From assembly GCA_946479805.1 (NCBI GenBank), contig CAMLHP010000070.1, forward strand, positions 1-10,360: DNA of 10,360 bases, written 5' to 3'. This document shows, piece after piece, positions 1 to 6,742 of the stretch (position 1 is its first letter; each line of letters opens with the position of its first letter). The notes below the pieces were generated by a model. That model searched no databases. It saw only the letters and a list, made by a program, of their open reading frames with translations, and was not told where the DNA came from. The stretch is from an uncultured Gemmatimonadota bacterium. GTDB lineage: Bacteria > Gemmatimonadota > Gemmatimonadetes > Gemmatimonadales > GWC2-71-9. Made by a program: the position numbers and the translations under genes.

Positions 1-57
1 GAGTGACCCACCGGCCACCTCCATCGAATTGCGGGGTCGAGTTCTGTCCCGGCGGTG
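1..57 (-). other. Left-edge spacer after cheW with a possible start of the next co-directional gene
   Basis: After the cheW stop codon the minus strand continues for 57 bases to the window edge. An ATG at 24..22 opens a frame reading M-E-V-A-G-G-S-L to the edge. The same bases also read as a strong Shine-Dalgarno-like GGAGGTG, so the true start may instead lie just beyond the window. No hairpin or T-run resembling a terminator is seen between cheW and this point, which suggests the operon continues. The product cannot be identified from eight residues; a further chemotaxis or signalling gene would fit the neighbour but is only a guess. Confidence 0.35.
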
Positions 58-492
58 TCAGGCCCCGAAGACCGGGCCCACCAGCGCGTCGAGGTTGAGC
101 AGGATGAAGTGTTCTTCGCCGAGCCGGGCGACGGCGCTCACGACGCCCGGATCCACGCCGGGCAGCCTGGCCTTGTCCGCCACCGACCCCGCGTCCAGCT
201 GCACGAAGTCGCGAACCTCTCCCACCGCGAGACCCACCGTCCTGCCTCGGACAGCCAGGACCAGCAGTGCTCCGGATTCTCCGTTTCTCGATTGGCCCAG
301 GAGGCGGAAACCGTCGAGCACCGTGAGGAGGCTGCCCCGGACGTTTACCAGCCCGCTGATGCTGTCGGCAACGCCGGGGATCCTGGTGGCGGGAAGCGCC
401 GGCAGGATCTCTCGCACAATCCCTGCCGGGGCGGCGCAAAGCAGCGTCCCGACGCGGAATATGACGGCGTGCAACGCTGGGGAATCAGCCAT
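58..492 (-). CDS. cheW: CheW-like chemotaxis coupling protein
   Basis: This 144-residue protein is a single CheW domain, the SH3-like double-barrel adaptor that links chemoreceptors to the CheA kinase in the cytoplasm. The N-terminal strand (HAVIFRVGTLLCAAPAGIVREI, about residues 8-30) matches the usual CheW opening. The family hallmark I-x-G-L-V-N-V-R-G-x-L-L-T-V-L-D lies at about residues 45-60, with Arg52 at the place of the conserved Arg of the N-L-R-G motif. A second subdomain follows (LLVLAVRGRTVGLAVGEVRD, about 76-95), and the protein ends with the typical FILLNLDALV strand. The length is slightly below the usual 150-170. I chose the ATG at 492 because homology starts right after it; an in-frame ATG at 552 would add 20 residues lying inside rluD. 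The chosen start overlaps the rluD stop by 8 bases, so the gene is probably coupled to rluD. No other chemotaxis gene is visible. CheW-fold proteins also serve non-motility Che-like systems, so the pathway is open. Confidence 0.88.
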   Translation of the reverse strand: MADSPALHAVIFRVGTLLCAAPAGIVREILPALPATRIPGVADSISGLVNVRGSLLTVLDGFRLLGQSRNGESGALLVLAVRGRTVGLAVGEVRDFVQLDAGSVADKARLPGVDPGVVSAVARLGEEHFILLNLDALVGPVFGA

Positions 493-1489
493 CTCTAGTA
501 AAGAACCGAAGATACCGAAGGGGGTTGCTTTGGGCAACAAGTTCCGAGTCACTCAGGAGGGCCAGGGCCGGGACCAGATCAGCGGGCCAATCTGCTTGAA
601 ACTCAAGCAGTTCGCGCGTTGCCGGATGGCGAAATGCGAGGGCCGCGGCATGGAGAGCCTGGCGAGGGGTGGCCCGCTCCACCCGGTCGGCCAGTGGCCG
701 GCCGGCGCCCCCGATCCGGCGGCTTCCGCCCAGGCCGTAAACCGGGTCGCCGATGACCGGGTGGCCAATATGGGCGAGGTGCACCCGGATCTGGTGGGTC
801 CGCCCGGTATGGAGCTCGAGCCGGAGGAGGTCGGCCACCGCGAACCGGGCTACAACTGTCGCGTCGGTCCGGGCGGTCCGTCCGGTTTCGACCACCGCCA
901 TCCGCTTGCGGTCGCGTTCGTGGCGGGCGATGGGCGCCTCGATGGTCACTCGGTCCTCATCGAGGTGGCCCCACGCCAGCGCGGCGTAGGTGCGCCGGAC
1001 CTTGCGGGCGGCGATTGCATGGCTCAGCTGGCGATGGGCTTCGTCGGTTCGCGCCACCACCATGAGTCCGGATGTGTCACGGTCAAGCCGGTGGACGACG
1101 CCGGGCCGGCCGGCGGCGCCGCCGGCGAGGGTGAGGCCGCGTGCCACGAGGGCGTTGACCAGGGTGTCATCCCAATGGCCCGGCGCTGGGTGCACCACGA
1201 GGTCCGCCGGCTTGTTGATCACCGCGAGGTGCTCGTCCTCGTAGACGATATCCAGCGGAATGTGGGTCGGGACCAGCGTGCGGGGCGCGGGATCGTCGGG
1301 CACGCTCACGCGCACTTCCTCGCCCCGCTCCAGCACCCGCGAGGCACGCACTTCGGCGCCGTTGACCCGCACCGCCCTGCCGGCCACCAGCCGCGCAGCC
1401 TGGGTGCGTGAGAGCTGGAGCTGGTCGGCGAGGAAGCGATCGACCCGCTCAGTCACTTCGGACAGCACGCAGAAACTGATTTCGGGCAT
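485..1489 (-). CDS. rluD: RluA/RluD-family 23S rRNA pseudouridine synthase (YlyB-like)
   Basis: This 334-residue protein has the standard RluD layout: an N-terminal S4 RNA-binding domain (about residues 13-65) followed by the RluA-type catalytic domain. The catalytic signature H-R-L-D-R-D-T-S-G-L lies at residues 133-142, with Asp136 as the predicted nucleophilic aspartate. The other family blocks are present: YEDEHLAVINKPADLVVHP (about 83-101), RTYAALAWG, and the C-terminal LHTGRTHQIRVHLAHIGHPV / GDPVYG block. E. coli RluD modifies helix 69 of 23S rRNA; the exact target here cannot be read from sequence, and RluA, RluC or YlyB specificity is possible. Position downstream of lspA matches B. 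subtilis ylyB. It starts 16 bases after the lspA stop with a good Shine-Dalgarno and overlaps cheW by 8 bases at its end. Confidence 0.93.
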   Translation of the reverse strand: MPEISFCVLSEVTERVDRFLADQLQLSRTQAARLVAGRAVRVNGAEVRASRVLERGEEVRVSVPDDPAPRTLVPTHIPLDIVYEDEHLAVINKPADLVVHPAPGHWDDTLVNALVARGLTLAGGAAGRPGVVHRLDRDTSGLMVVARTDEAHRQLSHAIAARKVRRTYAALAWGHLDEDRVTIEAPIARHERDRKRMAVVETGRTARTDATVVARFAVADLLRLELHTGRTHQIRVHLAHIGHPVIGDPVYGLGGSRRIGGAGRPLADRVERATPRQALHAAALAFRHPATRELLEFQADWPADLVPALALLSDSELVAQSNPLRYLRFFTRDG

Positions 1490-1495
1490 GGAATG

Positions 1496-1502
1496 CCCGC
1501 CT
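1496..1502 (-). promoter_or_regulatory. Ribosome binding site of the rluD-family gene
   Basis: AGGCGGG on the minus strand sits six bases before the ATG at 1489, in the 16-base gap after the lspA stop. It supports that ATG as the start. Confidence 0.5.
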
Positions 1503-1505
1503 GGC

Positions 1506-2012
1506 TCAGGAGGGCTGGGAAGCCGTGGAGGCGCGGCGAACGTCTTCGCGCCAGAGCGAGAGCGCGAGCGCTATTGCGCCGCAGCTTACCGCTATGTCGG
1601 CGATGTTGAACGTTGGCCAGCGCAGGGCATTGATGCCGACGTCTATGAAGTCGGTGACACCCTGTGAGGTGCGAATTCGGTCCGCCAGGTTGCCTATGGC
1701 CCCGCCGGCCACCAGCCCGAGGGCGAGCTGGCGGAAGCGGTCTCCCGGTGGTGCGCCACGCGAAAAGCGGTCGAGCAGCACCACCGCGACAATTGCGATG
1801 ACGAGGAAGATCCAGCGCGAGTAGGGGCCGAGGTGGAGCCCGAAGGCGGCACCGCGGTTGAAGACCAGGTGGAAACGCACCCAGTCCCCGATTACCTCGA
1901 TGGTGCGGCCCCCCGCAAGCTGGGCCTCCGCCACGTACTTGGTGACGGCGTCCAGCGCCAGGACCACGGCCCCCGCAAGGAAGAAGACCCTGCGGTCAGC
2001 GCCGCTTGGCAT
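1506..2012 (-). CDS. lspA: Lipoprotein signal peptidase II (LspA)
   Basis: This aspartyl intramembrane protease cleaves the signal peptide of diacylglyceryl-modified prolipoproteins at the cytoplasmic membrane. The 168-residue protein has four predicted membrane helices (about residues 9-27, 66-83, 95-111 and 138-154) and all family motifs: A-L-D-x-V-T-K-Y (19-26), F-N-R-G-A-A-F-G (51-58), G-G-A-I-G-N-L-A-D-R (103-112), G-V-T-D-F-I-D-V (118-125) and F-N-I-A-D (135-139). Asp121 and Asp139 correspond to the catalytic pair. I chose the ATG at 2012 because a strong purine-rich ribosome site lies just upstream and because the family usually begins close to the first helix. An in-frame ATG at 2063 would add 17 basic residues overlapping the zinc-finger gene more deeply. 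The chosen start overlaps the upstream gene by 17 bases. Order DksA-like / lspA / rluD matches ylyA-lspA-ylyB of B. subtilis. Confidence 0.95.
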   Translation of the reverse strand: MPSGADRRVFFLAGAVVLALDAVTKYVAEAQLAGGRTIEVIGDWVRFHLVFNRGAAFGLHLGPYSRWIFLVIAIVAVVLLDRFSRGAPPGDRFRQLALGLVAGGAIGNLADRIRTSQGVTDFIDVGINALRWPTFNIADIAVSCGAIALALSLWREDVRRASTASQPS

Positions 2013-2379
2013 CCTCTTCCTTTTCCTTGCAGGAGATGCACAGCCGCGCGTGCGGGAGGGCATCGAGCCGCTCGAAGCTGATGGGCTGGCCGCAGGAGTG
2101 GCAAAGCCCGAACTTCTCGGGCGTCGCGTAGAGCCGCCGGAGCGCCTCGTTCACGTGCCAGAGGTAACGGCCCTCCTGCGAAGCGAAGAGGAACTGCTTC
2201 TCGCGCTCCATGGCGTCGGTTCCCTGGTCCGCCATGTGGAACGAGTAGGATGACAGGTCGCCGTCGGCGCCCTGCAGGGATGTATTGAAGGACTCGTCGT
2301 AGTAGCCAAGTTCCTTCATGACGCGCGCACGCTCCTCGCGAAGCCGCTTCTCCAGGTGCGCCAGGTTCTTCTTGTTCAT
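1996..2379 (-). CDS. DksA/TraR-family C4 zinc-finger protein (YlyA-like)
   Basis: This 127-residue protein belongs to the DksA/TraR family, whose characterised members bind RNA polymerase at its secondary channel and modulate initiation. It has a charged N-terminal coiled-coil arm (about residues 1-25), a middle segment G-D-L-S-S-Y-S-F-H-M-A-D-Q-G-T-D (40-55), a second helix (about 56-85), and a C-terminal zinc finger C93-x2-C96 ... C114-x2-C117. The middle segment resembles the L-S-S-Y-D-N-H-P-A-D block of B. subtilis YlyA/YteA proteins more than the D-x-x-D-x-A tip of E. coli DksA; here the acidic residues are D51 and D55. A DksA-like role in stringent-type control is therefore an inference. 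The start ATG overlaps the ileS stop in an ATGA, and the gene is in the same position as ylyA between ileS and lspA. I recall near-identical proteins from Gemmatimonadota, which is one basis for the organism guess. Confidence 0.9.
   Translation of the reverse strand: MNKKNLAHLEKRLREERARVMKELGYYDESFNTSLQGADGDLSSYSFHMADQGTDAMEREKQFLFASQEGRYLWHVNEALRRLYATPEKFGLCHSCGQPISFERLDALPHARLCISCKEKEEDAKRR
2016..2022 (-). promoter_or_regulatory. Ribosome binding site that decides the lspA start
   Basis: AAGGAAG within a longer purine run on the minus strand lies three to five bases before the ATG at 2012. It sits inside the 3' end of the zinc-finger gene. This favours 2012 over the upstream in-frame ATG at 2063, although the same purines also encode the Lys/Glu-rich C-terminus of the upstream protein (EKEEDAKRR), so part of the match may be coding-driven. 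Confidence 0.5.
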
Positions 2380-5300
2380 GCCCCATCCGCCGCGTTGGGT
2401 GTCGGTGTCGTGTCCGAATCGAAGCGCATCAGGCCGACCCGCGCGCTCGCCCCGTCCAGGTCAAAGTGCTGCTCGATGTCCGGCCGAGGCGCCCGCGCGC
2501 CCGGATGAACCCTGCGTGCCAGCACTTCGCCGGCGATCGCGTCCAGATGGGGGCGCAGTGCGTCGGCCAGTGACGCGTCCGCATCGAGGTACAGCTCGAT
2601 GCGGGTGGTGTAGTCGTAGCCGGCGTCGCGCCGAAGCCGCTGCACCCGGCTAACCACTTCCCGAGCCAGCCCTTCACTCCGGAGCTCATCGTCGAGCACC
2701 GGATCGAGTGCCGCCACGAAGGGGCCTTCGCTGGCCACCAGCCAGTCGCTGGCGACCTCGCGCTCAATGCTCACGTCATCCGGCTCCAGCGTGACCTCCT
2801 CGCCGTCGACCGCAAGAACGGCGGTGGTTCCCGCTTCCAGCGCGCGCAGCGCATCGGCGCCGAGCCCGGTGGCCGCCGCAGCGATGGCAGGCGTGCGCTT
2901 GCCGAATCGCTTCCCCAGTGCCCGGAAATTGGGCCGGGCCTTGAGCCGCACCAGGCCGGCATCAGACTCCGCAACCGACACGCGCCTCACATTCACCTCT
3001 GCGGCCAGCACCGGCAGCAGGGCATCGAACGCCGGCCCCCGCACGGCGGCGGGAACCGCGGCCTGCAGGGTGCGGAGCGGCTGGCGAACCCTCACATCGC
3101 CTGTCTCCCGCGCCGAGCGCGCCAGCGACGCAAGCCGCCTCACGGCATCCATCGCCGTTTCAAGTCCCACGTCGCGGTTCCCGGGCTCGGGGAATCGTGA
3201 AAGATGCACTGATTGACCGGAAATTTCACGGTGGACCCAGTCGGACACGAACGGGGCCGCCGGGGCGAGCAGCCGGCAAATGGTCTCGAGGCAGCGGTGC
3301 AGCGTGCGTGCCGCGGCAGCATCGGCTTCCGAATCGGGAGCCCAGAAGCGGGACCGGTTGGTTCGGACGTACCAGTTTGCGAGGTCGTCCACCACGAAAT
3401 CCATGATGGCCCTGGTGCCGGTAGTCACGTCATAACCGGCCCACGCGCCCTCGACAGCTTCCACCGTGGCCGAGAGCCGGCTCAGGATCCACTGGTCCGC
3501 GAGGGTCAGCTCGCCCGCCCCTTCGACCGGCACCTCGGCCACGTACCGCCGGAAGAACTCGTACACGTTCCTGAGCCGGTCGAAGAAGCCTCCGGCAACT
3601 TCAGGGATGGCGCGCGCGTCAAACCGCTTCGGCAGCCAGACCTGACTGGACGCAAGGAGGTAGACCCGGATGGTGTCGGCGCCGAAAGCGGAGATCGCCT
3701 CCCATGGGTTCACCACGTTGCCGCGAGACTTGGACATCTTGAGGCCGTCGGCGTCGAGCACCAATTCGTTGACGATCACGTTCCGGTATGCGGGCGCATC
3801 GAACGCGGTGGTCGCTATCGCCAGCAGCGAGTAGAACCATCCCCGGGTCTGGTCCACTCCCTCGCAGATGAAATCGGCCGGGAAATGGGACTCGAACTCG
3901 GCCTGGTTCTCGAACGGGTAGTGCCACTGGGCATAGGGCATCGATCCCGAGTCGAACCAGGTGTCGATCACCTCGGGCGTCCGGCGCATCAGTCCGCCGC
4001 AGGTGCAGCCCCATTCATAGCCGTCGATGTACGGCTTGTGGGGATCGAACCCGCCCGGCAGCGGCCTGCCCCAGCGCTCCGCCAGCCGGGCGTAGCTGTC
4101 GATCACCTCAACATGTGACGAGTCCTGGTCGCAGACCCAGACCGGCAGCGGCGTGCCCCAGTAACGGTCACGCGACAGGGCCCAGTCCACGTTGTTGGCG
4201 AGCCACTCGCCGAACCGGCCCGATCCCATCTCGGGTGGATGCCACTCCACCGAACCGTTGATCTCCAGCATCCGTTCGCGCACCGCGGTGGTGCGCACGA
4301 ACCAGGAATCGCGCGCGTAGTAGATCAGCGGGCTCTGGCAGCGCCAGCAGTGGGGATAGCTGTGCTCGTGGGGTGATGTGAGGTGCCAGCGACCATCCTG
4401 CTTGAGCCGCTGGATGATGAGGTCGTTGGTTTCCTTCGCCGTGACCAGCCGGCCCTCGATCTCGGGCCAGGTGGTGCCGGTGAAGGTGCCATCGGCGGCC
4501 ACCGGCCGCACGAAGGCGAGCCCGTGCTCCTGGCCGGCGGCAAAGTCGTCGGCGCCGAACGCGGGAGCCATGTGAACCAGGCCCGAGCCGTCATCCGCGG
4601 TCACGAACGGCGCGGCAACGACCAGCCGCGCGCGCCTGTCACCCGGAAGTTCCACCACCTCCAGGGGCCGCTGGTACTCCAGCCCCACCAGCGCGCTGCC
4701 CTTGAAGGTGCGGACCGCTCCCAGCTGCTCGAACGTCGGCGCTTCCTTCGCTGATGACGACGGAAGGGATGCGCGCGCGGTGGCAAGAACCAGCACTCTC
4801 CCGCCCACGCGATACTCGCCGTACTCGAGGTCAGGATTCACCGCTACCGCCACGTTCGACAGCAGGGTCCACGGCGTGGTGGTCCACACCAGCAACTCGC
4901 GGCCGCTGCCGTCAGCCAGCGGGAACGTTGCGTAGACCGAATTGGTGGTGACCGTCTCGTATCCCTGCGCCAGCTCGTGGCTGGAAAGCACGGTGCCACA
5001 GCGGGGACAGTAGGGCAGGACCCGATGGCCGCGATACAGCAGGTCGCGCTGGTGCAGCCGGCCCAGCAGCCACCAGACGGTCTCGACGTAGTCGTTGCTG
5101 TACGTGATGTAGGGATGCTCGTAGTCGAGCCAGTAGCCGATCCGGTCGGACAGCTGCTCCCAGTCTTCCTTGTACCGGAACACGCTGGCGCGGGCGCGGC
5201 GATTGAACTCCGCGATGCCGAATTGCTCGATGTCGCGCTTGCCGGTGAGGCCGAGCTCCTTCTCGACCTCGATCTCCACCGGGAGCCCGTGGGTGTCCCA

Positions 5301-5552
5301 GCCGGCGATGCGAGTGACCGGGCGGCCATGCATCGCCTGGAAACGGCAGATCAGGTCCTTGATGGTACGGGAGAATACGTGATGGATGCCGGGGCGGCCG
5401 TTGGCGGTTGGCGGGCCCTCGTAGAACACGAAGGGCACCCCGCCCTGCACGGCGTCCTGCGAACGCTGAAACAGGCGCTCGGCCTTCCAGACCTCGAGCT
5501 GGGCGCGCTCGCGCTCGTCGGCGGTGCCTTCGGGCCAGGGGGGGAATGCCAT
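2376..5552 (-). CDS. ileS: Isoleucyl-tRNA synthetase, IleRS2 type with G-I-H-H active-site motif
   Basis: This cytoplasmic class I synthetase attaches isoleucine to tRNA-Ile and edits mischarged valine. The 1058-residue protein has a Rossmann catalytic domain whose 'HIGH' position reads G55-I56-H57-H58 after GPPTANGRP, and an intact KMSKS at 605-609. The CP1 editing domain carries the Thr-rich LVWTTTPWTL (221-230) and the GLVHMAPAFGADD block (324-336). Zinc-type cysteines are C182/C185 with C402/C405, and a second set C474, C516, C518 in which the fourth position is Asp477. W-F-D-S-G is at 532-536. The anticodon-binding helical domain begins near DQWILSRL (about 700), and the C-terminal part lacks the cysteine zinc finger of IleRS1. 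Length, the GPPTANG motif and the C-terminus point to IleRS2, the mupirocin-resistant, eukaryote-like clade. The ATG at 5552 is chosen because homology (PPWPEGTADERERAQLEVWKAERLF) begins there; the frame is open further upstream only as a shadow of divIVA. The gene starts 5 bases after the divIVA stop and has no T-box leader. Confidence 0.96.
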   Translation of the reverse strand: MAFPPWPEGTADERERAQLEVWKAERLFQRSQDAVQGGVPFVFYEGPPTANGRPGIHHVFSRTIKDLICRFQAMHGRPVTRIAGWDTHGLPVEIEVEKELGLTGKRDIEQFGIAEFNRRARASVFRYKEDWEQLSDRIGYWLDYEHPYITYSNDYVETVWWLLGRLHQRDLLYRGHRVLPYCPRCGTVLSSHELAQGYETVTTNSVYATFPLADGSGRELLVWTTTPWTLLSNVAVAVNPDLEYGEYRVGGRVLVLATARASLPSSSAKEAPTFEQLGAVRTFKGSALVGLEYQRPLEVVELPGDRRARLVVAAPFVTADDGSGLVHMAPAFGADDFAAGQEHGLAFVRPVAADGTFTGTTWPEIEGRLVTAKETNDLIIQRLKQDGRWHLTSPHEHSYPHCWRCQSPLIYYARDSWFVRTTAVRERMLEINGSVEWHPPEMGSGRFGEWLANNVDWALSRDRYWGTPLPVWVCDQDSSHVEVIDSYARLAERWGRPLPGGFDPHKPYIDGYEWGCTCGGLMRRTPEVIDTWFDSGSMPYAQWHYPFENQAEFESHFPADFICEGVDQTRGWFYSLLAIATTAFDAPAYRNVIVNELVLDADGLKMSKSRGNVVNPWEAISAFGADTIRVYLLASSQVWLPKRFDARAIPEVAGGFFDRLRNVYEFFRRYVAEVPVEGAGELTLADQWILSRLSATVEAVEGAWAGYDVTTGTRAIMDFVVDDLANWYVRTNRSRFWAPDSEADAAAARTLHRCLETICRLLAPAAPFVSDWVHREISGQSVHLSRFPEPGNRDVGLETAMDAVRRLASLARSARETGDVRVRQPLRTLQAAVPAAVRGPAFDALLPVLAAEVNVRRVSVAESDAGLVRLKARPNFRALGKRFGKRTPAIAAAATGLGADALRALEAGTTAVLAVDGEEVTLEPDDVSIEREVASDWLVASEGPFVAALDPVLDDELRSEGLAREVVSRVQRLRRDAGYDYTTRIELYLDADASLADALRPHLDAIAGEVLARRVHPGARAPRPDIEQHFDLDGASARVGLMRFDSDTTPTPNAADGA

Positions 5553-5557
5553 CCGGC

Positions 5558-6031
5558 TCAGCCCTTCGCCTGGGTCTCCAGGACGTCGATCTCGGCCATC
5601 TGCCGCGCCAGCAGGGCTCGAAGCGCGGCGATGTAGCCGGCGAACTGGCGCTCTGCCTGATCGGTACGCTCGCGGATGGCCTGCTCCGACCGGCGCGCTT
5701 CCTCCAGCAGCCGCTCGGCATCGCGCTGGGCATCCTTGAGAAGGGCGTCCCTGCCGTGGTCCGCCGCCGCGCGGGCCTCCTCGCGCAGCTGCTGGGCTGC
5801 CACCAGCGCCTCGTTCATGGCGCGCTCGCGCTCGCGAAACACCTTGAGCTGTTCCTGCGCCGAGCGGAGCCGCTCCTCCATCTGGACCTTCTCGCGGAGC
5901 GCTCCCTCGAGTTCGTCTGCCACCCGGCGCACGAACTCCTCGACCTCGCCCGGCGCGAGGCCCCGGAAGGCGCGGCCGAACTGCTGCGACCGGATATCGT
6001 GGGGTGTGAGGCGAAACGCGGCGTCGCTCAT
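5558..6031 (-). CDS. divIVA: DivIVA-domain coiled-coil protein
   Basis: This 157-residue protein opens with the DivIVA signature: L-T-P-H-D-I-R-x-x-x-F at residues 8-18, then R-A-F-R-G-L-A-P-G-E-V-E-E-F-V at 20-34. The rest is a nearly uninterrupted coiled coil (about 35-150) rich in Arg, Glu, Ala and Gln. In Gram-positive bacteria DivIVA/Wag31/GpsB proteins bind curved or negatively charged membrane, oligomerise through the coiled coil, and place division or cell-wall growth proteins at poles and septa. Whether that role holds in a probable diderm is an inference from family and from the conserved position between yggS (ylmE) and ileS, exactly as in the B. subtilis ylm-divIVA-ileS region. 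The start ATG overlaps the yggS stop in an ATGA, with a GGGAG ribosome site upstream. No transmembrane segment is present. Confidence 0.9.
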   Translation of the reverse strand: MSDAAFRLTPHDIRSQQFGRAFRGLAPGEVEEFVRRVADELEGALREKVQMEERLRSAQEQLKVFRERERAMNEALVAAQQLREEARAAADHGRDALLKDAQRDAERLLEEARRSEQAIRERTDQAERQFAGYIAALRALLARQMAEIDVLETQAKG

Positions 6032-6708
6032 GTGCGTGCTCCCAGGAGTGCCGAGCCGAGGCGGATGATGGTCGCGCCTTCCTCGACGGCGACACCGTAG
6101 TCGTCTGACATGCCCATCGAGAGTTCCTCCAGCATCCGCCCGGGACCCGCGTTCCGGTCCCGAAGTTCCCGGAGCAGCCGGAAGGTGCGACGCTGCTCCG
6201 CTTCGTCGGCGTCGTAAGCCGCCATGGTCATGAGGCCCCGCACCTCGAGGCGCTCACATCGATCGGTGGCTTCGAGCAGCGCTGCAAGTCCATCAGGCTC
6301 CACCCCGCCCTTCTGCGATTCACGGGAGCAGTTGACCTGCAGCAGCACCGGCTGGGGCGATCCAGTCACCCTCCGGTCGAGTTCCGCGGCGAGTTCGGGC
6401 GAGTCCACCGAATGCACCATCGCAAAGCGGCCGACGACATGTCGCGCCTTGTTGCGCTGGAGCGAGCCGATCAGGTGCCAGTCCACCCGAAGCTTCCCCA
6501 CTTCATCCTGCTTGCGCAGCGCTTCCTGGACCCGGTTCTCGCCCACCGCCTCGAGCCCGGCGGCAACTGCTGCGCGGACGGCCTCCGGGCCATGGCCCTT
6601 GGTAACCGCCATGATAGTCACCGATTGCCGCGCGCCGCTTCGGGCCTGGCTTTCGGCAATCCGGGCCCGGACCTGCGCGAGGCGCTCCGGCAGTGCTTCG
6701 AACGCCAT
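6028..6708 (-). CDS. yggS: PLP homeostasis protein, YggS/YlmE/PROSC family
   Basis: This 226-residue protein is a single TIM-barrel member of the alanine-racemase-like fold type III family. These proteins bind pyridoxal 5'-phosphate without known catalysis and buffer the cell's PLP pool, with effects on amino-acid metabolism. The PLP lysine is Lys37 in I-M-A-V-T-K-G-H. Other hallmarks are G-E-N-R-V-Q-E-A, W-H-L-I-G-S-L-Q-R-N-K (after about 85), V-N-x-S-x-E-x-Q-K-G-G, and the phosphate-binding C-terminal S-M-G-M-S-x-D-Y...E-E-G-A-T-I-I-R-L-G. The frame is open to 6954, but the extra 82 residues are a low-complexity shadow of the upstream membrane-protein gene; homology begins at the ATG at 6708, which has a GAAGG just upstream. 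It overlaps divIVA by an ATGA. In B. subtilis the orthologue ylmE also precedes sepF and divIVA; here sepF, ylmG and ylmH are absent from the interval. Confidence 0.95.
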   Translation of the reverse strand: MAFEALPERLAQVRARIAESQARSGARQSVTIMAVTKGHGPEAVRAAVAAGLEAVGENRVQEALRKQDEVGKLRVDWHLIGSLQRNKARHVVGRFAMVHSVDSPELAAELDRRVTGSPQPVLLQVNCSRESQKGGVEPDGLAALLEATDRCERLEVRGLMTMAAYDADEAEQRRTFRLLRELRDRNAGPGRMLEELSMGMSDDYGVAVEEGATIIRLGSALLGART

Positions 6709-6710
6709 AG

Positions 6711-6715
6711 CCTTC
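6711..6715 (-). promoter_or_regulatory. Ribosome binding site of yggS
   Basis: GAAGG on the minus strand lies only two bases from the ATG at 6708, within the 34-base gap after the preceding gene. Spacing is shorter than usual, but it is the only purine-rich candidate and fits the homology-based start. Confidence 0.4.
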
Positions 6716-6742
6716 AAAAATAACAGGTTGCGGCAGCGGCTT

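Noticed and set aside
29..1411. 460-codon open frame on the plus strand across cheW and rluD
   Set aside because: It lies opposite two genes with clear family motifs; its translation is Arg/Pro/Ser-rich low complexity with no recognisable domain. High GC produces such shadow frames.
3213..4118. 301-codon open frame on the plus strand inside ileS
   Set aside because: It is antisense to conserved ileS sequence including KMSKS, rich in Gly/Pro/His/Arg without motifs, and has no supporting context.
5553..6095. Upstream extension of the ileS frame by 181 codons
   Set aside because: This stretch is a different frame of divIVA, is Arg/Ala/Pro low complexity, and IleRS homology starts at the ATG at 5552.
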